Part shown: piece by piece, positions 16,279 through 30,700 of the stretch | Layout of the letters: each line of letters starts with the position of its first letter | Numbering within the stretch: the stretch's first letter is position 1 | Assembly (NCBI GenBank): GCA_040954595.2 | Contig: CM082586.2 | Coordinates: 5,394,001 to 5,458,000 of the forward strand | DNA from: Balanoglossus misakiensis | Taxonomy: Eukaryota > Hemichordata | Direction: 5' to 3' | Length of the DNA stretch: 64,000 nt | The notes under the pieces: model-generated | What the model was told of the DNA's origin: nothing | What the model saw: the letters and a program-made list of their open reading frames with translations, nothing else | Databases searched by the model: none | Position numbers and translations under genes: made by a program

Positions 16279-19200
16279 ATGTCTTCGAATGTACAATACG
16301 TGGATGTCCATGATCAAGTGGTGTACACACCATATGGGTGGTGCTCTTTCCCACACCTAGATCATTTCAATACAGATCTCCTTTTGGACGTACTTCTTTC
16401 CAAGGTAAGAACATTTCAAATTGTTGGGTTTCACCCATTGAGATTGAGGATGTACATGATGCATCATGGGAATGTTGATGCGTTAAGATCTGCAAGGAAC
16501 CCCACTTTTCTATAAGTATTGTCATTTTCATGAAATCTTTTCGTTTCAGCTTCTGTCGTGTGTTGAGAAAGAACGCAAATTCTATCACTGACTATTGCAG
16601 AGTTTGAACTCTAAATGGTAAACTTGATCAAAAAATGCCAAGAAGATGTATAAAAGGTCACATAGGGGTCACAAAGTTTAACTTTATGAAAATTGTAGAT
16701 TTTGTGTGTCTAGTAGACCGATCTATGTTTAAAAATAATATTTCAACATTCACAGGATAGCAATGGTCAGCCAGCAGTCTGGAAAACATCAGAAATACCA
16801 CAGACTGCAAGTGGCAGCTACTGTCTATCAAATGTTGGTAAGTACTTAGTTATGATAAAGAACAACTTTTTTCCAGTAGAAAAGTTAGAATTTCATTATA
16901 TTCATGTTTTACTTTCCTGGTGAAATCAGAATTTTCGTAATGTAACTTTCATTTTCTCGTCAGAGTTTTTAAACTTTGGCTTCTTCAGGCTTTCATAAGA
17001 GAAGTTGTATCGAAAGCCTTTGTATGGTGAATAGTGCTGTAACTTCCTGCCCCTTAGTGTGCACAGTCTGTTGTGTTTTTCCAGGAAAAAAGATTTAGTC
17101 TGTCCTATGAAAGGGGAAATAGATGCTGAAATTTGGTCATCTGAGACAATACTTGAGTGCTACAGATAATATCTGTGAAAAGCTGATAAAATGTTAAGAA
17201 ATTCACTTTACATAATTTAATTTTTGTTAACAGCTCTCATGCAGTTGGAAGCCCTTTTCAATTTGAGCCAAGTGATGTTTGCTCTTTATAATGGTGATCT
17301 GAAGCAAGTTACTTTCAGAGATCTGCATTTACAGCATGCACCAAGAGACATCAGGACTGCAGGCTTTAGAAAGATAGGTAATGCCTTAAATTCTAGATTC
17401 AGTGCAAGATCTTATATCATACTTAAGTTACCCAATGAGGTAATAAGAGAAAAATTATACTTCAATTTTAATTCATACTACTGGGTTTTTCTGTCAGGTT
17501 CTGGAGGAACCAATCTAAGAGAAGCACTGCATTCTGTAGCATGGGACATTGTAGAAGCTGGAGCCTTGCCTGTCATATTTAGCATGTATAAGGTAAGTCT
17601 TCATGTGCCTGGGCCCAGCTGATTTAGAAATCCACTTCTGTAAGAGCCTGTATGCGTGTAGCCAGTTTTGCATGTAAACACCATGTCTGGTCGAATGTAC
17701 ATGATTGATTCCGGTTATTAAGGAAGAAAATACGATGTATAAACCATTGCCTAATGCATACTTAAAAATCTGTTAGTTTACCTAATTGTGTAATCTGTTT
17801 TCATTCTCATTTACAGAATCCAGTTTTACCCATGGTGAAACAGAAGACCTTGGACGCTCTGACAAATTTACTAAATGTAGAAAAGATATCAAAACACATC
17901 CTCAGAGATGACCCGTGGTTCCTTGACGAAACCGTCACTCTGATCAGGAACGGTGATCTCACCAGCGAGAAAATTCCTGCTGCCAGTTGTGTTGGCAGAA
18001 TGATTGTAGCTATTCTCTGCTTGAGGTAAGTTCCACTGTTATGTTAAATTTGATCTTGGAGGGAGGGTCTCTCAAAAGAAAAATCTTTTCATTTTGGGCA
18101 TTGTCAGCGATGTAGATATGCTTTGTTAAAGGTGGGCAAGAGGAACTATGAGCTAGTCAATGCACATAAAATGTGGGTTTCCGTGGGATTTGGAAACATT
18201 ATACAACCTGTAATACCACAATCTATATAATCACTTATTTTTAACATTGTTATAGATTGAAAAAGGAATTCAATAATCTAGTGGAACTGAAGTATGTGGA
18301 TGCAGTACTGTCTGTCCTGCAAGACAAGGCTCTGTTGAAAGAAAGAAGCAGCGATTTCTGTAAATTTGAGACCATTATACTACAGTCAATCTCCATGCTG
18401 TTGCAAGATGGTCAGTACATGAACTGCAGTGAAGACATCAGGTAAGAAACATGTCTAGGAACATTATAAGACATCTCAACGTTTACACAAAAGTATCACA
18501 TTGATTTGAAGAAGACATTCTGTTTATTGATTTAAAGACATTTTCACAGCATATTTAGCAATCATTTCTTATCTGATAATTCAGCAGTTCTTTGTCAAAA
18601 AGAGACCAGCTGTGCAGCTGTACCTAACAACCTGCGATATGTCGTTTAGTTCTAAGAAACGCACTGTTTTCTCATCAATCTGATGAACTAGTTCACAGTT
18701 GCCCGGTCATTGCCTCATTACTACTATTTTTACAGATTTTCTTCTAGCTATTCAATGCTTAAATTAGCAAGTACTGGTTTTTGAATCATGTATCGCAATT
18801 TGATATTTCCTTGTCCTGGAGAATATGTTTCCTGTTTGTTTTTTCTGCACAGCAACCAACTGTACTCTTATGCATACGAGTCTGTGCTGAAATGGGAAGT
18901 GGATGACCCCTGTCAAGGTAAGAAAATCTTACAACTCATAACTCTCCATTTCCTATAACCGAGGTGATCACTCAATATCACATGCATGCTGGCTTAAACA
19001 GCGCCCCATGTGGTCAAAGGGTTGAGATGTGCTATTTCAGAAGTCTTTTTGCTACCTCACTCATGATTCAAGGCATCAATTGTCTGTCATACCCACTTCC
19101 CAACCAAACATATTAGAAAAGTACAGTTCAACTTCATGAGCAATACACCTTGAAATGATCTTTCACTTTAATGGAACGCTTTCATTCCCCAAAGGAGTAA

Positions 19201-22200
19201 AAATGGTGATAACATTATAGTATCAATATCAGCATCAAAATATACTAGACACACACACTCCCTGAATGCACTTTACAAGACTGCTACACGGTCGATTTAA
19301 CTGATCAATAAATGAACAGAGACAGCCTACAGAGACAGTTCTATTTGCCAAAGCAATTCAACTGAAATTGATATCCCAGCTGGTGTGTAACAAAACAAGA
19401 GTGCTTCACTTAGATTGATCAAAAGTGGGATTTCATATCAATTCCATCAAATATCTTTTGTTGATTTTGAATCCTCTCTGGGTTTTTACAGAGATATTAA
19501 AGCTTTAAAATAGACTCTGAAGACTGTCAGTGTGTATCGAAACACCTGATCAATATTGTATATTTCCTTCTCTCTCTTCAGATTCTTTCCTCGACACTTA
19601 CGAAAGTCATGACACTTTTGGTTTTGCTACTGGAAGACTGGTGTTTTCTCTCATTATACTTGTGCACATAACCAAGTCAAGTGTTGAGAAGAAGCAAGTG
19701 CTTGCGTCTGACACCAAGTTTGAACATCAGTTGCTGAGCCTGTGGGAATCCTATGGACCTCAGTCAGCTTTGGGAAGGTGAGTTTCATTCCGTGTCAGAA
19801 CAACGAGAGATCTCCTGCATCAAATTGCTGGCAACAAAAGCGTACTTCAAGAAAAATTTTGATGGAAAAGCTTATAATAAATAAAACTGCTTCTCAGCTT
19901 GCCATCAAATTAGAAACTCTGTAAAAACTACTACAGTCCACGGTTACCGTGTACAGTCCATGCATCTAACAATACTGTTTTGTTTTCAATTCTGTATTTT
20001 ACCTTTCTGGGCTGTACACATTTATTTTTGTGTCTCTCAGAATCAACACAGGAGTGATGAATGCTATCGCCGATCTGCACAGTGGACTTTTTGATCAAGC
20101 TTTTCTGAGTGACAGAAAGAACTCAGGACTATCACTGCCGCACTTGTCCGTTTTGAGAAACAAAGTCAAGCGACACTGTTCCAATCACCAATGCCAGAAA
20201 GTTGAAACCAAGGTAAGCATTGCCTTTTATACATCTCCGTTTTAAATGTAAATTGGTATGCAATTCCATAGACGTGCATGCAGTGTGACAGTCACAGAAA
20301 TATCAGAAAAGAACAGTTCTCGCATTTTATCATGATCTTGGGCTGAGAAAAATCTTTATGTATCAATCCTAAATATTCTATACAGGTGCAGGAGTTCAAA
20401 GTCTGCTCTGGTTGTCACTTGGTTTGCTACTGCAGCGTGGTGTGTCAGAAGTTGGATTGGAAGAAAGGTGGCCACAAGAGAAACTGTAAACTGCTGAGGA
20501 TAGGCGTGAGAAAACCGCGAAGTGATACGACTACCGAAAACAACGAGAATGAGGAAAACAGCGCAAAACAGGTCAATAATCCAAGCGATGAAAATGAGAT
20601 ACTAACCAAGAGACGTGCGAAAAGCCACGCAGGTAATATTTCACCTTTCAGTTCTCTTATTCAGTTATGTGGGTAATTTTAGAGCATAATATGCAGTTGG
20701 CAATATAATTTCAAGCTGATTGCCAACTATAGTTGGTACAAATGGCACAAATGTACGTCACTATTACTGTAATTGCCCATGCATGTAATGCCACGACAAG
20801 TACAATGCATATACTTGAAAGTAATTCCATGTATTATGTCCAAGACCATTACTCATTTGAATGAACATGTCAAACTTAAAGTACTGCTGGAGTGTTATAA
20901 TGTGTTACAATAGAATAATGCCATAGGGTAGATTTAATAAGACTGCATATGGTCTAAGGGCTTGGGAGCCTTTTCTGAGTCTGCACTTTTTCTGTGGAAC
21001 TCTCTGCCCAACTGTCTGCCTGGTTATCATAAGGATGTGTTAACTTCTGGAGTGACAAAAATGATCTTAATTACAATCTTAAAAAAGGCACCTTTTTGTC
21101 TATTAATACCAACCCCTGATAAAACTTTTAGAGGCAGATTACAGCTTTTCAAAACATTACATGTCCCCTCAACACATTGCCCTCACCATTTGACCCAGAA
21201 AGCTATAAAATCTAGTTCACAGAGATTAACTAGAGACTGCTTTTGCGGTAAATTGACTGTAACTCGAAGGTCTATGTATAATAATGGAATCCTGCAAGGC
21301 ATTGACAGAGCTACAGCAATGATGTCCACGGCCGTCTTCATTAGTCCTGTCTCCTTTTCTATCTTTTGTGAGTTGCACGGCAGCTGTGTCAACTGATGCT
21401 ATCATCAATGTCATTCAGAGTTTGATTTGACTTGCAGAAAGAGTCAAATTATCTCGGAGTTTGATAGCTTGTAAACACGACAATGCTGAAAACAATGCGT
21501 GTGCTGTACGTGTAGTTCACCACGTATATTCATTAGTGTTTGTCTTTACATTCAGATGGACCCTCTGCTATACGTGACATTTTGCGTGAGAATGAACACT
21601 GCATGAACTAATAGGTTGCTGAGACAGGAATGGATTGTCACACATTCTTTGAAGCCGTCTCATATATTGCCCTATATGTTTCCTCCTTCATAGCTGCCTA
21701 TAGTGTACAAATTACCCATGTTTGTCCAATTAAAAACTATGTTCACGGACACACACAACTATTTCAACAATGAGGGCAGCGCTGTAGGTAATAGATTTGT
21801 AATAGGCATTCAGGCAAGGAATGAGTAAAAGGTAGTCAGGCCGTGATTACTCTATTACTGTCCGTGTTGATTTGCTTTCAGAGAGAGTTAGCTATGCACA
21901 CTAATAGGCAATGTGATTCTCTATCACATGTAGTCTCCATCTCTAGTAAACCATGCAGGCAGAAGGAAATCATGTTCAAAGCCACAGGAGCCTGGTAGAT
22001 TTTAAAAATTGCCACCCAAAGCCTTAATAACCTGGTTTTGTGATTATTCAATGCTTTATGGACGATGAACTTTATAGGAACTAGTGACATTTTTCAATTT
22101 GTAGGGACACCATCCCCCAACAAAATTTACAGATCTTCAACTGTAAAAGAGTGACTGCTCTAATAGAATGAATATGGTAACTTTCTTAGCTGCACTAAAC

Positions 22201-25200
22201 CTGGTGGCCCTTTTTTTCTGTTCTATTAGATGCTCAGTCACCATTTGACAAAGCCAGAGATCAAATCAGATCTCCTCTGAAGGATATCAACAAATTGCAA
22301 AATCAGCCAGGTACTCCGCCTGCATTCGTCAGCCACGTTGTCGATAAGACGGACAGAAGCAACAGCCAAGATAACAAGGCTTATCCCGATCTTGATGGAG
22401 AGCCCTCACTCAAAGAAAGATGCAGCAGTGAGCAGACCTCTGTTGGAAAAAGTCTTGCTGAAAACCCGGAAGTAAATGTTGAAATAACGGATCATTCAGA
22501 TTGCAAGACTGCACAGTTGGATTCCAACAACCCTTTTTCTATGCATTCTTTCACTGACATGTTGGAGTCCATTGATGGCATCATTAATACCCCTACAACA
22601 GCCTCACAAATCTACCCAAACATCTCTCAATCGAACGACCACAAGAAGACTGTCATTGCATATCCACCATTGCTTGGAGAGCACATACTGGAATACACAG
22701 ATCCTAAGAAGCCCCCTGAAGTGAAGAAGATTAATGAGAAACTTGAAGTTGGGTATGATGCAGACAGCGAGTCCACGTCACCCCTTCATCCCAAATTTCA
22801 CACCCTGTCTCCCATTCCAGAGTCTGATGAGTCCTCAGAGATCGGGAGCAGCTTCTGTGATAAAAGTCTCTCCACCACTGGCACTTCCGAGGACCTGAGT
22901 TTGGAGAGCTCTAACACCACCGACGAGGAAAGCAGTTTGATGGCACAGTGGTCCATTGAAGCAAGTCGCGGCAGTGAAGTGCCTTCCATTTCACAGAGTA
23001 TTTGCAGTGTCGACCAGAGTGGTGGCATTGCGAGCGACGATGACGACGATGATGAAATTGTTTTGTTTGACATCCGGAAGAGGAAGGAATATCAAGAAGA
23101 GCTGAAGAAGGAGGAAATGTTACAGTCTGAAAAAATGAGTGTCGGTGATGAAGATGATGATGACGAGGCTTGTGTAGATGAAATCACCAGCTCCTCCAAT
23201 AACGAACTTTCCACCCTTTTCCAGCTGATCAGGGATGTGACGAATGTCAGCGACGACGGCCTGTCGGAAGACTACCTCGCCGACCAGGAAACCAGCACTG
23301 AGGGCGGGGAGAGTGTTGGAATGACTTCCGGTGTCGATCAACCGACGGGACCCGTTGACATTGGCGGAGCATACCTCAATAGTGAGGATGGAGGAGAGGG
23401 AATCGATGGGCCTTTAGAGAGGCTTATCAAACTCGTTGAAACGCTGTTCCCCGAGTGTGCAGAGGATGGAGTGAGTGACAACGCCGTGCTGGGCAGTTCA
23501 GATCTTGATAGCGCCACTTGTCAAAAAGATGCAGTGAAAGATAAAGAAATGGGCGGAGAAAAGATGAGCCTTGCCACACGACTGACCTATGATGTCGAAA
23601 ACAACGATCAACAACTTTTTGAACCGTCTTCGCAGTCGCCTTCCTCCATCGAGGGAGACAGCTACTCAGAAAGTTGTGGCCTTGATTATTCTCGTGAATT
23701 AGAAGTGTCCCCAGATGTCCAGGCATCAGGATTTCATGAAAATCAAAATGATACCACCAGTGGGGCAGAGAAATTTGATGATAGCAGTGATATTCAAGAA
23801 GGCTTGTTAGGCTGTGAACAAGCTGATGTCCAGTCACCCGGTGATCGAGTAGAAGACCCTCCAAAGTATGATAACCAGGAATGCAAAGACAGTGATAACA
23901 GCAGAGAAGAGAGCAAACCACTGGGGGATGGCTGTCTGGAAGTTGATCAGAATGAATTGGAAGATTTAGAACATCAGTTTCTGGATGACGATGATGATGG
24001 TGATGATGAGGCTTCATCCGAGTGGTCTTTGGATATCTCGTATGATCTAGAGGACAGCGCCTGCAGCAGTTCTTCAGATCCCGAAGAGTACATCATCACG
24101 TTCCCCTCCGACCTGCCGAACGAGGACTCAGACGACCAGTTCCAGCTTGCCCTGGATTCCTTCACAGAGACCAGCGACAGCGACGAGTATACCGACAGCG
24201 GGGAATATTTCCCCCAAGACAAAGAGACGATGGAGTTTCACACCCCGATAACCAACAGTGGAATCGGAGACCTGGGCGCCGTGGTCGGGCTGGAGCATTT
24301 CTCGGCTCGTAAAACCAGCCTGTCTGACAACTCACTGGATGGCTCACCTACAGTTAAGGAGGACACCTCGTGTGATCGAAGTCGCTTGTCTTCCGAGAGT
24401 GACACCCTTGAAGGTGAAACCATCGACGCTGTCCTATCTGCGTGCTCTGAGAGAATCTCATCGACAGATAGTGAATCTGACGAATTCCACAGTCCAATGC
24501 GTCATACCAACTCCCATGGTAACGGAAGAGATGTTCCTTGTACATCGATTTCTAAATCGTCATCAGTCCTGGATGAAAAAGAAACACCTAAAGGTGAGTT
24601 CATGTATTTTCTTCATTCCAATTTTTTGTCCATGTCCTAGACATCACATGCATTTTAGTGTCTACCTCATGTACTAACATACCATACACTCATACAACTA
24701 ATGGAGTATCTGGGGTTCATAGGTGGATGTACTTGATGTAAATCACTGCTACATTTCAGGAAAAAATAAAAAGAACAAAAATTAAATACACAACGATGAT
24801 GACCCGTCTCTTGACTTGGAAAGGGTAATTTTATTAAGTAATCGTACAGACTAGGTGTGTTCCACTGTGCACTCGAGTATTACCTAGAAACTAGAACAAT
24901 CAATAGAAATGTTTAAAAAAAATTCATAGAAACCATGGATTGAAATCCTATGATAGATAGTGAAGTATGAATTCGTAAGGCTGGCATTTGTTCATTTGTC
25001 TGGCTGAGTAGCTGTAATATTAAACAAACAATAATTTCAATGGTGACATTTAAAAAGTTTTATTTCCACTGTAACTGGCACTGGATGCAGTACGTCAGTT
25101 TAACTTTGAATTTGGCTACCTCCATCTGGTGTTCATGGTCCTTAAACAAATTTTATTTCACATTTCATTCTTTTCAGAAGTCGGAGAAGATGTCGATGGC

Positions 25201-25230
25201 CACGGCAGCCTTACATGTAATATCATGTAA
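16279..25230 (+). CDS. MYND zinc-finger protein with long acidic tail and CaaX-like end
   Basis: Not recognised beyond its domains. Coding exons are 16279-16404, 16756-16837, 17234-17377, 17498-17592, 17817-18025, 18256-18441, 18853-18917, 19582-19777, 20041-20212, 20386-20632, 22230-24593 and 25178-25230, all in phase, giving 1312 aa. Residues 1 to about 400 are helical and leucine-rich, resembling ARM/HEAT-type repeats (for example MVKQKTLDALTNLLNVEK). A MYND-type zinc finger follows at about 410-450, with the ligand series C-x2-C-x5-C-x3-C-x9-H-x3-C (CSGCHLVCYCSVVC, DWKKGGHKRNC). MYND fingers usually bind proline-rich peptides. The 2.4-kb penultimate exon encodes about 790 residues dominated by Asp, Glu and Ser with several poly-Asp runs, almost certainly disordered. 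The last exon ends in Cys-Asn-Ile-Met, a good CaaX farnesylation signal by the general rule. The start is the first ATG of the reading frame; upstream exons cannot be excluded. Confidence 0.83.
20944..21110 (+). mobile_element. Degraded non-LTR retrotransposon (LINE) fragment
   Basis: Translation around 20960-21030 reads GAFSESALFLWNSLPNCLPG. This resembles the widespread LINE motif AFS-x-A-x-x-LWNSLP found near the C-terminus of reverse transcriptase ORF2. A following ILKKAPFCLL recalls the usual LKK-hydrophobic ending. It is frameshifted and has no upstream reverse transcriptase, so it is a dead 3' fragment in the intron before the large MYND-gene exon. Confidence 0.6.
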
Positions 25231-25425
25231 CAATGAAGTCATCCAAACAAGGAGTTTTACATCAAAATCAATATCTGCAAATGTCTTGCTGGCAGATCAT
25301 CAAATAAGTCAGCAATAATTTACTGTGGCCTTTTTGGTGTTTATGAATAGGTAACGTCAACCTGAAGATGAATAACTATGGTGTCATGGATTTTAACTGC
25401 CTTTCTTTTCTAGAAATGTTTGTTG

Positions 25426-25431
25426 AATAAA
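25426..25431 (+). promoter_or_regulatory. Polyadenylation signal AATAAA (MYND gene)
   Basis: Canonical AATAAA about 196 bases after the MYND-gene stop codon. Another AATAAA-containing stretch occurs near 26043, so alternative ends are possible. Confidence 0.5.
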
Positions 25432-27742
25432 TGCTGTAAAAACATAGCTCGGCCACTGGACTCCCCTGTCTGTACTCTGATGAAAAAATTCAAATGAAAA
25501 AATTACCAAAGCTTTCAGTCCTGTGCCTTATTCCAATTTGTTCAAATATCTCTTCCCTGTCAAAGAAGAGACAATGATAGTCCACTTGTCCAATATATTT
25601 AGTTAAATATTTTCTTGATTTTCAAAAAATGTTACATTGAGCTAAGTACATATTGTGTTCATGTTAACATGAAATGTTACAATTGTTATTTATTGAAATA
25701 TAATTGTCAAAACCTATTCATCAATGTGCTGTTTGAAGCTTTGTATGGTTTTTAGAAGTTCACATATTTATGAAATCTGGTATAACTTACATTTACCTGA
25801 AGTTGTTGATGTACTGTATTCAAGTTCTGATACACAACATGGAAAAAAATTGTATATTTCTTCAAATGTAATTTTTTTCAGTTGAAGTTGTTCTGTTATT
25901 TCAGCAGTTGTATTCAAGTTGTTGTTATTGACATTCAGCCATTGTCTCGAATTGAAAGTAAACTGACTTTACTCCAGACGTTAGTCTTTACATTCTATTG
26001 TGAATTTAGAGTTCAACCCAATGTTAAAGCTTTACCAGTGTTGAATAAATATTTCCTGTTAAACTTGATTCTGTCTGTCTGCAGTACATATGCAAGGGTG
26101 ACCAAGGACAATGTTGACATATGGTACAAATAATTTGTAGGATGTTTTCTAAACTTTTTATTTTTTTCTCATACCAGGGTCAGTGGCCCTGGAAAACTAT
26201 GAATCTTTTTATGCTTACTAATTAGAAAAAAAATCACGGTAGGGATAGTAAGATTGTTTTTGGAACTACTGATCCAAAGCTTAGTGATAGTAAAACTGAT
26301 CTGCTCGCCACTCATGCAAATCATGCATTCCATTAGAAAAAATTCTGTGATTAAACGGTAAATGCACATTAATTCCTTTGTATTGAAAATGCATTGTACT
26401 GAATCACTGACTGTACTGTGTACAGACTTCATGATAAATGTCTCTTAATTACTTGGATGGCCTTGTGGTAAATGACTAGCTACAGTACGTAGGAACCTCC
26501 ACCCAGACTTCTGTAAAACAAACCCAATATTTGGTATCCAACCATTCTTGCATTCTCCTTTGCATCCCTGCATAATTGGTCATGCCAAGTTTATGTTCTG
26601 GCTTCTGCCTCCCATCGTAATTGGCAGCACTTTACATGATAAAAGATGGCACCACCAGTACTGTATATCTCATTCACCATGGAGCATGTATTATTCCATT
26701 AAGAATATAACATTAAGTTTATTCCAAAAGTAGCATTTTTGTGGGAACAAGATAATGGGAGTCAAACGAGGAAATGTTCCTTTTGGGGAAATTAGCTGAT
26801 TGTATGGCTATAGTTTCTTCTAGTAACCGTGCTTATATATAGAGTTTAGATCCCTGATTGTTAGATCCAATGGTATGCCATGTGTTTATTTTGGCTTAAC
26901 AACATTTGAATGTAAAGCAAGATATATTCTGTCCGGTTTATTACCAGCGACTTTAATGTGATCGGCTTTAAGGCTTTATTAGCCGAACTTTTGTTTTCAC
27001 CTTATGTCGAACAAAGGTCAGCGGTCAAAAATCGATGGGATAGCGCTGGCGTCATTGGACGTCCATAGTTACGGATTGTTTATTGTTGCGGGCGGTCCAG
27101 CTATTCTGATAAACACTTGTTTCTTCAGCGCTGTTTTATTTACGTGGGGAATCGATTGACTCAATCGATGTGACGTAACGAGCCGCTTGATTGGACAATC
27201 TCATTAACCCCATTCTTCATATCATTAGCGACCAATTCTGCCATTGGTCATAAGTTCCCAATAATGGTGTGACGTAGGTGGGACATTCTAAGTGAAACGA
27301 ACAGCAAGGGGGGAAATATGGTCAATTTCATATTGTTCGTTTCAAAGTGTATTAAGTGTGATTTTAAAGCTTGCTTTTGAAATTGTATAGATTTTATATT
27401 CTGGTACTTGACTTTCACAATCTTTAGGGTCCCGTTAGAGACACAGAACGCAGGAATCAGAACATACAGATCCGGACACCCCTGTGTAATGTGTCAAGCT
27501 TCAAGTTATGCAATGGACCGGCTCATTCACATAGTGTGTCAAGATCGGAAACCTCTCGTACTCGTAGTGGCGTGTGACATATGGTTTTAGAAAATAATCT
27601 GGATTGGAAGCAGTGACAGTCCGTTCTCGTTTTCAGATGACCGATGTTATTTAGAAGACACCCGTGATTTTCAAGACGTATGTGTGGATAGTATGTGAGC
27701 GATCCACCTCGCCAGGAGACTAAGCGACCCCGAGTTGTAGCG
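25432..27742. other. Intergenic and 5' region of the cystin-like gene
   Basis: AT-rich to about 26900, with no coding exon recognised. GC and CpG content rises toward the cystin-like start. Around 27000-27330 there are CCAAT-type words (ATTGG), which may be part of its promoter. No TATA box can be assigned with confidence. Confidence 0.35.
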
Positions 27743-30700
27743 ATGGGGTCCGGCGCGTCTAAGGAAACCCCCGCCCCCACGTCAACGACGTCCACGACAG
27801 AAACGCCGACACCGACGACAGCACACACCCGGGAAAAGGCAGATGTCATCCGTGTTCCGACAGGGGAAGAAATGCACGATACTTTCTCGACAACCTCACC
27901 GACAGGCAAGCCTGCGAAACAGGATGCCGAGATGAACGATGGAGGAGAAACTAAGAACGTCTCGGCCACTGAAGATTACCGGAGCCGACCCAAGTTGGAA
28001 TGGAATCCCAGTATCGATTCTGACTTGGAACACGATACAGATGACATAAAGGCATTACAGGGAGAACTGGATCAAGTTTTAGAGGGCCACAGTCGAATTG
28101 TCACCAACCGTGGTTACGAGAAGAAGTCGAACTCTGTCTTCCAGCCGCCGAAAACGGACTGGCGATTACCCGACGAACTGCTCGAACAAGAACGTTCACT
28201 CATTAGCGTCTACAACTCCCAGCACAGTGGGATGGATCGAAATCAGAGCGGACAACTTAAAACAGTGTCGTCGGATCCTCACGATGCTGAATTTGATAGT
28301 ACTGGAATCGTAAACGGGCACCGCGGAAAGCTTCGCTCCGAAGACAGAACGACCGAAGAATTTGATAACGCTTCCCCGGTGAGTAACGCTTGTTGTATTT
28401 GATGTTCACGAAAGCTCCATGTCAACACAATATTTTGATTTCGTGCGCATGTACATGTATGTACATAGGATTTGTATACAAACCTCCACTGTGTTGACAC
28501 GCTAACCCACCACGCCTGTCAGCGTTGTTATAAATTGCTGAACAACGTCGTGGTTGTAGTACATTTCACAGGCAATTTGAATCTCGATACGTAAATATAG
28601 CAACAATTTATCTGAAATTGTATCAGAACTGTAGCGTAGTCTGATCACGCACACGCATGTACATTTCACAGCGTCTCTCGTCTCCATTGACAACACGAAA
28701 CTTTCGATATTTATATAGATAAAAAAATCAGTGATTCTACGTGAATTTTTGCTGACTGCATTGGTCGTATTTGAATGCAGAAATGTTGGAGATTTAATTG
28801 GAATTTCGCATATCGTCTCGCCAGACAGGTTTTAAAAGTACATCCGTCTTTTCATTAATACACTATACATACGCATCGCTGTTCTATCTCAAGAGGTTCG
28901 TCTAGACAGCTTGCGCTCTACAGTTTACTAGTACAAGACTATAAACAGCCTGCGAACTGACAACGCACGTTGTTGTAAAATCCAAAGCACATCCTTTGTC
29001 GTCATTGAAAAAAATGAGTGAAATACAGAAGCGAATGTTAATTTCAACCATGCTAAAAAATCCCCACAATTTATACAGTTTTGCACAATATTTTATGGTT
29101 CAATAATGTTTTATTACTAGGGACTTTATAAAAACTGTAGCCTGAGTGTATTGTATTGTATTGCATTATACTGTTCTGAACTGTGCTGTTAATGTACTGT
29201 ACTGCACTGTTCTTAGTGTACTGTAATGCACTGTGCTGTACTGTACTGAATTTCCAACACAGTCATCTTTCCATTGTCACCTAGTCGTAATGCCAAATAG
29301 GTTGTAATGTGATGGAAAAAATGCGAAAAAAACAAATGTAATGAAAAAAGCTGTGAGATGGAGACATGTTGTTATGCATTATTTAGTAACCATAATTAGT
29401 CCCTTGGTGTAAGCTTGCCACTGCTCTAGTGAATTGTCTTTTGAACTGTACCTGTTTTGTTACGTGGGCAGGCATGTCTGGGAATAATAAAATAAAGATG
29501 TAAAATACAGAAAGAAAGGAGTCAATGCGAAAGGGATATTTAAATCGCCAGCGGTTTTAGTATAGTGTGTATTTTAGTGAACAAACAAAGCTTTCAGAAC
29601 TCGTTTGTTGGAGACTCCAAAAAGCACAGAAAACCATTGCTAGACTCTACGCACATATAAATAGCTTTAGTGTCATAGTATCTTGGGTACTAGTATGTAC
29701 CTGCAAATCCCCGATAGGTCCTTTACAACCATTAAACAAACGCAGACTGGTTCACTCCCTCCACAGGTCAAATGTTCTAGAACAGCATTGATTATTACGG
29801 GAAACCTCACCGAGGCTGCAGAAATCCGACTAATACAAGCCTAGTCTGGTCTGCTCTGAGCCAGACATCAATTTGCACTTTCCAATTAGCCCTCAATATG
29901 GAAACTGTGGAAAGATGGAATATGATCAGTTACTAATTACACGTACAATGTGCACAGCATTTGATTATGACCAGGTTTTGTTTCTGGTTATGTCACTCTA
30001 GCTGTGGCGCTCAAATTGTATCCATCGTCATGGCAACATGCAACTATTCTTCATCTTCTAAATTATATATGCTATATCATAAAATCAAATGTAGGATATA
30101 GAACATACATGAATATATGCATCAGTGTAAGGGACAAGACAATTTGAAATGCAGTTCCATGGAAATCTTAGTTGCTGAGCATATTGACAGGTAGAGTATT
30201 GACGGGTATAAACTGAGCTCCTGATAGTTGCAACCTCTGACTCTAAACTGTCATATTTCTGTGTCGTTCAATTCATCAAAGCGTCAGCAGCCATTGGGAA
30301 ACAGGCTTTTGTCTGTGAGACATGAAAAATAAGAGAAAAATTGACAGCGTAACATGAATGTTAAAATTGCTGCTGGGAAAGTGTATGGGCGATTGTGCAT
30401 TGTTTAACAATGGTGATTATCACTATTGTTAAACGTTGCGCTTTTTTTTCTTCGTTTGAGCGCGAGCAAGATTGTTATAAGAGAGGAAATTGCTTCTTCG
30501 TTTTTGCTGCAGCTAGGTGAATACAGAGTTGATGAACTACTGCAAAAAGTGTATTGATGCAAGGAACACAAATAGTTCTTACGCAGAAGTGATAAAAGAA
30601 GCGCGAAGCCCCAAAGGGGAAAAAAAGCTAAAATGTCTGTGTCATGCAAAGTGTGTGATACTGTCTTCTTCCAAAGCTTGCAGAATATTGGCAAACACTT

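Noticed and set aside
23427-24017. Minus-strand 196-codon open frame opposite the large MYND-gene exon
   Set aside because: Antisense shadow of an Asp/Glu-rich coding exon; His-rich runs simply mirror poly-Asp codons.
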